Positions 8,866 through 16,032 of a stretch of DNA of 30,315 bases are shown here, piece by piece. Source of the DNA: JBGTLW01 sp041743835. GTDB taxonomy: Bacteria; Planctomycetota; Phycisphaerae; Phycisphaerales; Phycisphaeraceae. The position numbers and the translations under genes are program-made. The notes under the pieces were generated by a model. The model was not told the origin of the DNA, did no database searches, and saw nothing but the letters and a program-made list of their open reading frames with translations. Where the stretch lies: the NCBI GenBank assembly GCA_041743835.1, contig JBGTLW010000328.1:1-30315 (forward strand), given 5' to 3'. Positions within the stretch are counted from its first letter, which is position 1; every line of letters starts with the position of its first letter.

Positions 8866-8903
8866 AAAAAAACGCCCTGTGGCTGCAGGCCAGACAGGGC
8901 GTT
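8866..8903 (-). terminator. Intrinsic terminator of the leuA attenuator
   Basis: On the minus strand a perfect 10-bp stem (aacgccctgt with acagggcgtt; plus-strand arms 8871-8880 and 8894-8903) closes a 13-base loop that can itself pair TGGC with GCCA. It is followed at once by seven U (8866-8872, of which two are in the stem). It lies 27 bases after the stop of the leucine-rich leader and 84 bases before leuA, so it ends transcription ahead of the gene rather than behind one. The plus-strand reading has no T-tract, which fixes the direction. Confidence 0.9.
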
Positions 8904-8938
8904 GAAACGGCACATGTAAGTGCGGAGCCCTATCCAGC
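8889..8938 (-). promoter_or_regulatory. Antiterminator pairing of the leuA attenuator
   Basis: The minus-strand segment GCTGGATAGGGC (8938-8927) can pair over 12 bp, three of them G-U, with GCCCTGTCTGGC (8900-8889), which is the 5' arm and loop of the terminator. The two folds are mutually exclusive. The 5' segment includes the leader stop codon TAG (8932-8930): a ribosome finishing the leader covers it and lets the terminator form, while one stalled at the upstream Leu codons leaves it free to antiterminate. The pairing was checked by hand; its energy was not computed. Confidence 0.72.
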
Positions 8939-9004
8939 GCGAACGGTAAGCAGCAGGCTAAGTAGCCCGTCGCCAAGGTTCAAGCTGGAAAGCTTCCGCA
9001 TCAT
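8930..9004 (-). CDS. leuL: Leucine-rich leader peptide of the leuA attenuator
   Basis: A 24-codon open frame begins ATG ATG CGG and ends TAG. Eight of its 24 residues are leucine (positions 5, 8, 10, 14, 15, 17, 18, 19), with a dense LLSLLL block at 14-19, ten codons before the stop. The Leu codons are a mix of CTT, CTG, TTG and CTA. An AGGGG lies just upstream of the first ATG. The promoter is so close that the transcript would have only a few bases before the start codon, making it nearly leaderless. The peptide is a sensor of charged tRNA-Leu: slow decoding of the Leu block should favour the antiterminator. The gene is too small for ordinary gene callers and is probably unannotated. The symbol leuL is given by analogy with the enterobacterial leader, not by sequence homology. 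Confidence 0.85.
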   Translation of the reverse strand: MMRKLSSLNLGDGLLSLLLTVRAG

Positions 9005-9014
9005 TGAGCCCCTA

Positions 9015-9043
9015 AATCTACCGGGCTGGGGGGACGGTGTCAA
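9015..9043 (-). promoter_or_regulatory. Sigma70-type promoter of the leuA operon
   Basis: On the minus strand a perfect -35 box TTGACA (9043-9038) is followed by a 17-base spacer and a -10 box TAGATT (9020-9015). Expected transcription start is near 9009-9007, directly before the leader peptide ATG at 9004. Position and direction match the attenuator and leuA. Confidence 0.8.
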
Positions 9044-9116
9044 TAGAAATCTTTGCCCCGCGAGCGCTTATTCCAAGGCCCCCATTGACCCCTCGCGCTG
9101 TAGCGCATGAGCCCCA

Positions 9117-9158
9117 TTGCAATGGCGTAAAAAATCCTATTATAGAATAGACTATGAT
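9117..9158 (+). promoter_or_regulatory. AT-rich promoter region with inverted repeats before the PQQ-like protein gene
   Basis: A conspicuous AT island holds a -35-like TTGCAA (9117-9122) and, after 18 bases, a -10-like TATAGA (9141-9146); TATTAT (9138-9143) and TATGAT (9153-9158) are alternatives. Overlapping inverted repeats ctatt-atag-aatag (9137-9150) and atag-a-ctat could be an operator. The segment is shared with the divergent leuA promoter region about 100 bp away. Confidence 0.45.
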
Positions 9159-9243
9159 TCAGCGCTACGGCTCTGAGGGCGCATAGCACCGGCTGCGCGA
9201 CAGCGTTGCGGGCTCGTTTTTCTGATCGAAGGGATCGATAGAT

Positions 9244-11679
9244 ATGACAAACGTCATGATGCGGCGCGGGCGATGGATGGTGTGGGCCGGGGTCTTGTTG
9301 CATGTGTGGGCGTTGCCGGCGTTTGCTGCGGAGCCTAAGCCGGGGATGACCAGCCACGCGGGGGACCACGATTTCGCGCACCCCCGCGAAGCGGGCGTCG
9401 CGTTGACCGATGTGATGGAGCACGTGCGTGTCGCGTGGACCAACCCCACCCACACCGGCTTCGTCAAGGGCGACAGCGGCACCGCGCTGCAACTGCTCAA
9501 CGACGGGCAAGATCCGGCCTATGGCGACGCGGCCAGCCCGATCCTCACCGATGGCGTGCTGCTGGTCTCGTGGAGTCAGCCAAGCGGGGAGGTGACGACG
9601 GACCTCGACACCATCAATCATCGCTACTACTCCGATCGCGGCCGTAACGAGAAGCTGGCGGACACATACTTCCGCATCGACGCGGACTGGCACACGCTCG
9701 CGCTCGATGCCCAGACCGGCAAGCAGCTGTGGCACCGGGTCGAGCCGTCCGCGGCGATGAACTTCCTCAGCAACAAACGCGACCACAACGGCATCAGCGG
9801 CGCGGCTGGGGAGGGTGTGTACGTCACGATCACGATGCTCGGCCACGTGTTTGCCTACGACCTGAAAACCGGCGAGACCCGCTGGACCACCACGCTCGAA
9901 GGATGGAACAAGCAGGCCCAAAGCGTCAAAGACGACATGCTGGCGAACCGACGCTTGCCGCACCTGAACACCCGGCCCTTTGGCCACAAGCGCTCCGGAG
10001 CCATCATCGTCGATGGCTTGGCCATCCTTCCCGATATGCGTGGCGGGCTGGTCGGCGTGAAGCTCAGCGATGGCGGGGCAGTCTGGCAGACGGCCAACTG
10101 TCTGCACGACCAGGCGACGCCCCGGCCGTGGCGCCACAAGGGCAAGACCTGGCTGGTCGGTCACCATGCCAACAAGGGCGGCAGCGGGGTCCACCTGATC
10201 GACCCGGCCACGGGCGCGATTCAGTGGACGCACAAGACCGGCTTCAACCCCGGGCAAGTGTTGATGGGTGACGGCCACATCCTGCTCAACGCAGACCCGA
10301 AGGCGACCGCGGAAGCTGTCCTCACCTGCTACGCCATCACCCCCGCTGGCCTTGAGGAGCGATGGGCGTTTGAAAATGTGGTTGCCAACATCGTCCAGGT
10401 CAAGGCGGACTCGGGCGCGATTCGCAAGGGTGTGATCCGTGATGGGATTGTGTATCTCAAGCTCGGCGCGGGTCAGGCTGGACAAGCCCGCATCGCTTCG
10501 GTCGATCTGGCCACCGGGAAAGAATTGGCAGCGTCAGCGGAGCCAGCCTCGGTGAGCAGGGGGGGCCAGCCCTTCATCGCGGAGGATAAGTTTTACCTGC
10601 ACACGGACCCCTCCCACTCGGGCAACAACGCGGGCCTGTGGGTCTATCAGCTCGGGGAGGCCGGCCGCATCGCGTATCTGGGCGAGGTCCGATTTCAAGG
10701 CTTTGGTATTCAGCAGGTCACCGAGTACGAGCACCCCATCGAGATGCCTTACGCTGGGGGCAAGCTGTACATGCGTGGGCGCACGGAGATCGTCGCCATC
10801 GACCTGGCCAAGCCCAGCGAGCCGATGGGCGAGGTTGCGCTCGATGGCCTGTGGGCGGGCTTTGCGCGCCCGGTCAAGGCGGTGGTCTTTACCCGCGCGG
10901 ACGGCACGATCCAGAGCGGTCGGCTTGAGTCGCCGCCACGCAACGAGCTGGGCGTCGTGGGCACGACCGCACACCGCGGCGACAGTTGGACACCCTTCAC
11001 GCTGCCATCGGATGTGAAGCTCGGGGAAGCGTTTGAGGCTGAGGCGGAGTTTCGATTCGTCACCTTCGCGTGGCCCGGCCGGGTGGTGATGCGGGCTGCG
11101 GAAGGCGATCAATGGCAAGGCACGTGGTTCCGTGACTTCCCTGGCTGGGAGCAGACCCTTACGTTCACTGGCAACCTGGACGCGGGCAGCAAGGGCGGCT
11201 ACGCCCGGCGAGGTTGGCCGACGACGTGGTTGAAGGACCAGCCGATCAGTTTCTTTTCAGACCTGCCCGACGGGCAACGCCGGGTGATCTTGCAGTTGCA
11301 CGAGTTCACCCCGCCGATCCCCAGCGGCAAGGGGCCACAGGGCATGACGCTTTGTCTGGACCACGATGGGAAGAAGGTTGCCGCGGCCATCGGCGGGGCC
11401 TTCGGCTTCAACCAGTCTTATCACGAGCTCGACGGCTCGGAACTGGTTGTCACCGAGAAGGGCATCACGGGCTCGGCCCTCATCATCCTCAACCCCGACC
11501 CCTGGGTCCCCGGCGATCACCAGAATGGCGGCAGCCTCGCCGGGCGTATTAACCTGGATGTCACCTTCGAAGAGTCCGACGCCGAAGGCATCCATGCCGT
11601 GGGCGGTGAATGGTCTGTAGAGTGGGGCCTGAAAACGACTCGCAGCGGGGCGATTCGGGTGACAGTTAAGAAGGAGTAG
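9244..11679 (+). CDS. Secreted PQQ-like beta-propeller repeat protein
   Basis: An 811-aa protein with an N-terminal signal peptide: basic MRRGR, a hydrophobic stretch and an ALPAFAA cleavage-like site near residue 28. It should be exported to the periplasm. Blades of a PQQ-like/WD-type propeller are marked by the repeated pattern x-LD-x-x-TG-x-x-x-W: LALDAQTGKQLW (about 155), AYDLKTGETRW (about 203), GVKLSDGGAVW (about 270), LIDPATGAIQW (about 316) and SVDLATGKEL (about 418). The last 200 residues are a separate beta-rich region without a recognised motif. No haem-binding CxxCH motif is present and the classic PQQ-dehydrogenase active site was not recognised, so enzymatic activity cannot be claimed. 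GAAGGG about 10 bases before ATG 9244 is a plausible ribosome site. The gene appears monocistronic. Such large secreted propellers are common in planctomycetes and mostly uncharacterised. Confidence 0.85.
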   Translation: MTNVMMRRGRWMVWAGVLLHVWALPAFAAEPKPGMTSHAGDHDFAHPREAGVALTDVMEHVRVAWTNPTHTGFVKGDSGTALQLLNDGQDPAYGDAASPILTDGVLLVSWSQPSGEVTTDLDTINHRYYSDRGRNEKLADTYFRIDADWHTLALDAQTGKQLWHRVEPSAAMNFLSNKRDHNGISGAAGEGVYVTITMLGHVFAYDLKTGETRWTTTLEGWNKQAQSVKDDMLANRRLPHLNTRPFGHKRSGAIIVDGLAILPDMRGGLVGVKLSDGGAVWQTANCLHDQATPRPWRHKGKTWLVGHHANKGGSGVHLIDPATGAIQWTHKTGFNPGQVLMGDGHILLNADPKATAEAVLTCYAITPAGLEERWAFENVVANIVQVKADSGAIRKGVIRDGIVYLKLGAGQAGQARIASVDLATGKELAASAEPASVSRGGQPFIAEDKFYLHTDPSHSGNNAGLWVYQLGEAGRIAYLGEVRFQGFGIQQVTEYEHPIEMPYAGGKLYMRGRTEIVAIDLAKPSEPMGEVALDGLWAGFARPVKAVVFTRADGTIQSGRLESPPRNELGVVGTTAHRGDSWTPFTLPSDVKLGEAFEAEAEFRFVTFAWPGRVVMRAAEGDQWQGTWFRDFPGWEQTLTFTGNLDAGSKGGYARRGWPTTWLKDQPISFFSDLPDGQRRVILQLHEFTPPIPSGKGPQGMTLCLDHDGKKVAAAIGGAFGFNQSYHELDGSELVVTEKGITGSALIILNPDPWVPGDHQNGGSLAGRINLDVTFEESDAEGIHAVGGEWSVEWGLKTTRSGAIRVTVKKE

Positions 11680-11750
11680 GGGTATCGCAACAGCCGGACG
11701 CTTGTAATTAGTTGGTCTGGCTCCCCGGTGCGCGGCCTGACCGCTCCGAG

Positions 11751-11778
11751 TTGTGGCGTCCGCCGAAACCGCCATAAT
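11751..11778 (+). promoter_or_regulatory. Candidate icd promoter
   Basis: TTGTGG (11751-11756), a 16-base spacer and CATAAT (11773-11778) form a plausible sigma70-type promoter in the 293-bp gap before icd. It predicts a 5' untranslated leader of about 185 bases that includes the G-rich block at 11791-11885. Confidence 0.45.
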
Positions 11779-11790
11779 ACGTGGCTCACT

Positions 11791-11885
11791 GGGTGGGGCC
11801 GAGAGTCCCGGGGGCCGGGACCGGTCCGGGGGGTCCGGGGTCGGGGTCCGGGTGGTGGGGGCGTGAAACCCTCGGACCCTTGCCC
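11791..11885 (+). promoter_or_regulatory. G-rich structured 5' leader of icd
   Basis: The block has many runs of three to six G and can fold: a perfect 7-bp hairpin GTCCCGG-GGG-CCGGGAC (11805-11821) lies inside an outer helix joining CCGAG (11799-11803) to CTCGG (11871-11875), which can extend by GGG/CCC pairs on both sides. The central ggtccgggg-like units repeat and could alternatively form a G-quadruplex. No known riboswitch class was recognised. It lies well upstream of the Shine-Dalgarno AGGAG (11960-11964), so an effect on translation would be indirect. Confidence 0.4.
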
Positions 11886-11972
11886 GTTGTATCCCCGGCG
11901 TGGGCCGCTGCGCGTTGGCATGTCAGCGCGGGGATGGCCAGTCGTTGACCAAGACCTTTAGGAGCCAATTTG

Positions 11973-13226
<1,254 letters not shown>

Positions 13227-13235
13227 GGGTGAGGA

Positions 13236-13254
13236 ACGCGACAAGTCGCGACGC
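13236..13254 (+). repeat. REP-like palindrome, copy 1
   Basis: The 19-base unit acgcgacaagtcgcgacgc contains the hairpin CGCGAC-AA-GTCGCG (13237-13250). It lies ten bases after icd and upstream of the RAYT transposase remnant. Two more copies occur in the same orientation at 13649 and 14542. Confidence 0.7.
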
Positions 13255-13291
13255 GTCGTGGGGGAGGCGCGTCGTGGGGTGAGGTGAAGCG

Positions 13292-13307
13292 ACGCGGCTT
13301 GCCGCGT
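13292..13307. repeat. Short hairpin acgcgg-cttg-ccgcgt
   Basis: A perfect 6-bp stem with a four-base loop sits between REP-like copy 1 and the transposase remnant. It may be part of the same repeat unit or a weak terminator for icd; no T-tract follows. Confidence 0.4.
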
Positions 13308-13319
13308 ACAATCCCCCCC

Positions 13320-13649
13320 GTGTCAATCCTCGCCTTCCACTTCATCTTCAGCGCATACGGTTTCTGGCTCCCCAACGACCCACGCGGCTCGTGGTCCGAC
13401 ACCATCCGTGCCCTGCACCAGCGGAGGCACGGCCGCGCCACACGCGTTCACACCACCCGCTCGCTGGCGCACGACACCCACGACTCCCGCGCTCGCCTGG
13501 CTGCGAAGCGCAGCTTGAAATACCCGCCCGTCCGCTTCACTGCATTGCAAGCACGGGCCATCGCGCAAGGCGGGGCTGCGCAGGCAGCGGTGGAAGCTCG
13601 TCGTGCCGTGGGAAGGTTGATGGCGAAAAGCGTGACGCGACAAGATTGA
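13320..13649 (+). pseudogene. Truncated REP-associated (RAYT/Y1 family) transposase
   Basis: The frame encodes AFHFIFSAYGFWLPNDPRGSWSD and later RLAAKRSLKYPPVRFTALQARAIAQG. I recognise these as the N-terminal blocks of the Y1/IS200-like single-strand transposase family that accompanies REP elements in planctomycetes. Intact members continue into the HUH motif (EHVHLV-type) and the catalytic Tyr; here neither is present and the frame ends after about 110 codons in unrelated Ala/Arg-rich residues. It is therefore a 3'-truncated relic. GTG 13320 fits the family start best; an upstream GTG at 13284 extends the same frame. It is bracketed by REP-like copies 1 and 2, consistent with a former RAYT-REP unit. 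Confidence 0.6.
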
Positions 13650-13667
13650 CGCGACAAGTCGCGGCGC
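13649..13667 (+). repeat. REP-like palindrome, copy 2 with a partial direct duplicate
   Basis: acgcgacaagtcgcggcgc, hairpin CGCGAC-AA-GTCGCG at 13650-13663. The 12-base stretch tgacgcgacaag is duplicated in tandem at 13633-13644 and 13647-13658, overlapping the end of the transposase relic. The copy ends 17 bases before the ATG of the LamG gene. Confidence 0.7.
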
Positions 13668-13684
13668 ATCGCTTATGTTGGCGC

Positions 13685-14509
13685 ATGACGATGAGCACGC
13701 ACCCCACCCCCAGAGCGGCATGGCGCACCACCAGCGACCCGGCGGACTTCCCCGGCCTCATCAGCTTCTGGGACTTCTCGCGCGGGCCTGACCAGGGCGG
13801 CTGGTCGGCGGTCGCGGGGCGTGAGCCGGGCGTGCTCATCGAGCAGGCCGGGCCGATGCACATACAACCCGACCCGGCCGCGCCGTTCACGGGGCAACCG
13901 CTGTGCATCGACGAGGGGCAATGGCTCGCGATCCCACGCGCCGCGTGCCCGTCGCTGGACATCCATGGCCCGGCTGGGCACCTCACACTCCTCGCGTGGA
14001 TCAAGCGGTCACACACCACGCACTGCGGCTGCGAGTTCATCGCGGGGCAGTGGAACGAAACACACCTCAGTCGGCAGTATGGCTTGTTCCTCAACATCAG
14101 CACCTGGGGCACAAGCCAACAGGTCTGCGGCCACCTCTCGACCACGGGTGGCCCAACGCCGGGCTACAGGTACTGCTTCGACGGGCCGATCGGTGCGACG
14201 CCGATCGATCACGAGCAGTACCACTGCGTCGCGATGAGTTACGACGGCCACCACGGCTACGCCTGGGTGGATGGAAGACTGGATCACCAACCCGTGCTCA
14301 ACCCCTACCTGCTCCCCGGCGGGCTGCACGATGGTGGGCCGGGTGGTTCGGACTTCACCGTCGGGGCTGTGGACCGCAGCGGTGAGCCGGGCAACTTCTT
14401 TGCGGGCCACCTCGCGGGGCTGGCGGTGTACGGCCGGGTCCTGTCCCCCGCGGAGATGTGGGCGCTGGCGTCGCCCGTTGTGACGCGGGAAGCCGCGGCG
14501 GTTCATTAG
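13685..14509 (+). CDS. LamG/concanavalin A-like fold protein
   Basis: A 274-aa protein that looks like a single LamG/laminin-G-like (concanavalin A-like) beta-sandwich. Typical features are the opening PGLISFWDFS, the central HLTLLAWIKRSH and YHCVAMSYDGHHGYAWVDGRLD, and the closing FAGHLAGLAVYGRVLSPAEMWAL, all of which mark this fold in carbohydrate-binding and sialidase-like proteins. No catalytic module is attached. It also lacks a signal peptide: the N-terminus is polar, so it would stay in the cytoplasm, which is unusual for a fold mostly used outside the cell. Start ATG 13685 is chosen because the longer frame to 13391 only runs antisense-like through the transposase relic. Ligand and role are unknown. 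Confidence 0.75.
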   Translation: MTMSTHPTPRAAWRTTSDPADFPGLISFWDFSRGPDQGGWSAVAGREPGVLIEQAGPMHIQPDPAAPFTGQPLCIDEGQWLAIPRAACPSLDIHGPAGHLTLLAWIKRSHTTHCGCEFIAGQWNETHLSRQYGLFLNISTWGTSQQVCGHLSTTGGPTPGYRYCFDGPIGATPIDHEQYHCVAMSYDGHHGYAWVDGRLDHQPVLNPYLLPGGLHDGGPGGSDFTVGAVDRSGEPGNFFAGHLAGLAVYGRVLSPAEMWALASPVVTREAAAVH

Positions 14510-14541
14510 CCCGCGACAACGTCCGCGCGGGCCCAGTCGTG

Positions 14542-14560
14542 ACGCGACAAGTCGGGGCGC
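14542..14560 (+). repeat. REP-like palindrome, copy 3 (degenerate)
   Basis: acgcgacaagtcggggcgc; the left arm and loop are intact, but two changes break the outer right arm. Another degenerate relative (ccgcgacaacgtccgcg) lies at 14511-14527. Like copy 2, it ends just before a gene start, 19 bases ahead of ATG 14580. Confidence 0.6.
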
Positions 14561-14579
14561 TTTATTTATCTTGTCTGTC

Positions 14580-15032
14580 ATGCAATACGAATCCAAACTC
14601 CCGTACCACACCAAGCGGATGCACGCGGCGGCGGTGTATTGCTCCGACGGCCGGGTGTGTGAGCAGTACGACGACTTCCTCCAGAATGGGCTGAAGCTGC
14701 CGCGGTACGACCGTGTCGCGTTGCCCGGGGGGCCTGCCTGCCTCGCGGGGTACTCCCAGGCCCGGCTGGCGGAGGCGGGGGTACTCGATGAACTCAAGTT
14801 CCTGGTCGATGCCCACGCGCTGACGCGGATCGTGCTCATCCAGCACGAGGACTGCGCGTTCTACAGCGTCCGGCTGTCGGTGCGGGAGCAGTCGCTGGAG
14901 CAGTTGCAGAAGGCGGACCTGGTGCGAGCCGCCCACATGATCCGGCAGGTGATCGGGGTCGATGGCATCGAGGGGTATTTCGCACGCAGGACCGAGGCCG
15001 GCGTGAAGTTTGAGCCGGTGGACCTTGAGTAG
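14580..15032 (+). CDS. Small beta-carbonic anhydrase-like protein
   Basis: A 150-aa cytoplasmic protein carrying the complete beta-carbonic-anhydrase metal signature in a short frame: CSDGR (Cys21, Asp23, Arg25), a Gly-rich VALPGGPACLAG in place of the R-N-A-G segment, and LIQHEDCAFY (His89, Cys92). Cys-His-Cys are the zinc ligands and the Asp-Arg pair is the catalytic dyad of the family. Canonical beta enzymes are about 200 residues or longer, with an N-terminal helical arm that is missing here. ATG 14580 is the first ATG in frame and places CSDGR at the expected distance from the N-terminus; no clear Shine-Dalgarno is present. Carbonic anhydrase activity is plausible but unproven. It may instead act on carbonyl sulfide or CS2, as other beta-fold relatives do, or be only a zinc protein. 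Confidence 0.7.
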   Translation: MQYESKLPYHTKRMHAAAVYCSDGRVCEQYDDFLQNGLKLPRYDRVALPGGPACLAGYSQARLAEAGVLDELKFLVDAHALTRIVLIQHEDCAFYSVRLSVREQSLEQLQKADLVRAAHMIRQVIGVDGIEGYFARRTEAGVKFEPVDLE

Positions 15033-15082
15033 ATCGGCCGCACAAGCCGATGCAGTCGGCTTCACGAACAGGAAGCAAACAC

Positions 15083-15406
15083 ATGACCGACAAGTTCACC
15101 AACGTCACCGCCGCCGCGAAGGCCAATGTCTACTTCGATGGCAAAGTGGTCAGCCACAGCATCACGCTCGCCGATGGCCAGCGCAAGACGCTTGGGATTA
15201 TTTTCCCGGGGTCGTACTCTTTCAACACCGATTCGCCGGAGGTGATGGACATCACCCATGGGTCTTGCCGGGTGAAGCTGGCGGGCCAGAGCGAATGGAA
15301 GGCCTACAGCGCGGGCACCGGTTTCCATGTGCCCGGCCACAGCTCCTTCGAGATCGCCGCCGACGCGATCTGCCAATACATCTGCTCGTTCGAGGCTCCC
15401 AAATAA
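15083..15406 (+). CDS. ppnP: Pyrimidine/purine nucleoside phosphorylase PpnP
   Basis: A single small cupin-fold enzyme (107 aa; E. coli YaiE/PpnP is 94 aa) that splits various nucleosides with phosphate. The family pattern is clear: FTNVTAAAKANVYFDGKVVSHSI at the start, KTLGIIFPGSYSFNTDSPEVMDITHG in the middle, and the AGTGFHVPGHSSFEI cupin strand followed by YICSF near the C-terminus. ATG 15083 begins MTDKFTNV and has an AGGAAG ten bases upstream; an earlier in-frame start at 15050 would overlap nothing useful and is rejected. It follows the carbonic-anhydrase-like gene by 50 bp on the same strand and may be cotranscribed with it. Confidence 0.92.
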   Translation: MTDKFTNVTAAAKANVYFDGKVVSHSITLADGQRKTLGIIFPGSYSFNTDSPEVMDITHGSCRVKLAGQSEWKAYSAGTGFHVPGHSSFEIAADAICQYICSFEAPK

Positions 15407-15423
15407 CTACGAAGCGGTTGGGT

Positions 15424-15510
15424 CCGCCAGGCGCCAAGAGCGCCAAGTCAAGACATGGTTTTGGTTGACACCTCCCTTCCTCGGCGTCCTCCGCGCCTTG
15501 GCGGTTCGAA
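15424..15510. repeat. Imperfect inverted repeat of CGCCAAG motifs, intergenic element
   Basis: ccgccaggcgccaagagcgccaag at the left (15424-15447) is answered at the right (15479-15507) by an inverted block ending gcgccttggcgg. The arms share several CGCCAAG units. About 30 bases of unrelated sequence lie between. Similar CGCCAAG-rich inverted elements are dispersed in many genomes, so this is probably a small non-autonomous repeat. The rest of the 178-bp gap between ppnP and the TM2 gene shows nothing else. Confidence 0.5.
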
Positions 15511-15584
15511 CTCAAGCGATGGGCGCAGAACAAAGCCCGCCGGGGTCGGCGAGCTTGCGTGCGTTGACCTGCGGAAGCCGGTTC

Positions 15585-15833
15585 TTAGAACCAGGCCTTC
15601 TTCTGGTTGATGTAGGTCTCGACGAAGTCTTCGTCGGACTTGGTCAGGTAGATGATGCCTTCGATGAAGCTGATGATAGCTCCGGCTCCGCAGGCGACGT
15701 TAGCCACGATGCGGATGATCCCGCCGGTCGTGTCGCCGAGCATGAAGCGGTGGATTGCAAACGCGGGAAGCAGCAACGCCAACAGACCACAAACCATCTT
15801 CTTCTCTGCACCAGGGATCTTGCCGTCAGCCAT
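15585..15833 (-). CDS. TM2-domain membrane protein
   Basis: An 82-aa protein with two hydrophobic segments (about residues 13-34 and 38-62) separated by a short turn, the HRFMLGDTTGG motif equivalent to the H-R-F-Y-x-G of the TM2 domain, and a charged C-terminus (TKSDEDFVETYINQKKAWF). TM2 proteins are inner-membrane proteins of mostly unknown function. ATG 15833 follows a GGGGG that can serve as ribosome site, embedded in a gattgg-ggg-ccaatc hairpin (15834-15848) that could hide it. It is transcribed away from the integrase. Confidence 0.85.
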   Translation of the reverse strand: MADGKIPGAEKKMVCGLLALLLPAFAIHRFMLGDTTGGIIRIVANVACGAGAIISFIEGIIYLTKSDEDFVETYINQKKAWF

Positions 15834-15848
15834 GATTGGCCCCCAATC

Positions 15849-16032
15849 AGTGTTAGTGAATATGTAAAGTACGTTCAGTCAAGGGTTTAGAAGTCAACCA
15901 ACAAAATGATGCCTGTTTTTGTCTTTATTTCTTGGTTTTAGTGTCTGATTTTTGACGCTCCTTGTCTGATCTGGCGGGTTGTGGTATGATCATTGTCACT
16001 AGCTATCGCAACAATACCCTAAGGATGCATCA
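15849..16032. other. AT-rich junction between housekeeping genes and the island
   Basis: This gap is clearly less GC-rich than anything to its left. It contains tgtctgat twice (15942-15949 and 15964-15971), two ttgact boxes on the minus strand ahead of the TM2 gene, and the integrase promoter. No tRNA gene is present, so an attachment site, if any, was not identified. Confidence 0.5.
15962..15990 (+). promoter_or_regulatory. Promoter of the integrase gene
   Basis: TTGTCT (15962-15967), a 17-base spacer and TATGAT (15985-15990) preceded by TGG form a good sigma70-type promoter. The -35 box overlaps one of two tgtctgat repeats, which may be an operator. A start near 15997 gives a leader of about 36 bases before GTG 16033. 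Confidence 0.7.

Noticed and set aside
8783..9043. T-box riboswitch controlling leuA
   Set aside because: No T-box sequence or specifier stem was seen, and the leucine-rich translated leader explains the terminator better.
9040..10485. Minus-strand open frame of 481 codons opposite the PQQ-like protein
   Set aside because: Antisense of a protein with signal peptide and repeated propeller motifs; it would also cover the AT-rich promoter region.
15849..16032. tRNA gene or attachment site at the island border
   Set aside because: No cloverleaf, and no direct repeat matching sequence near the right border could be found by eye.
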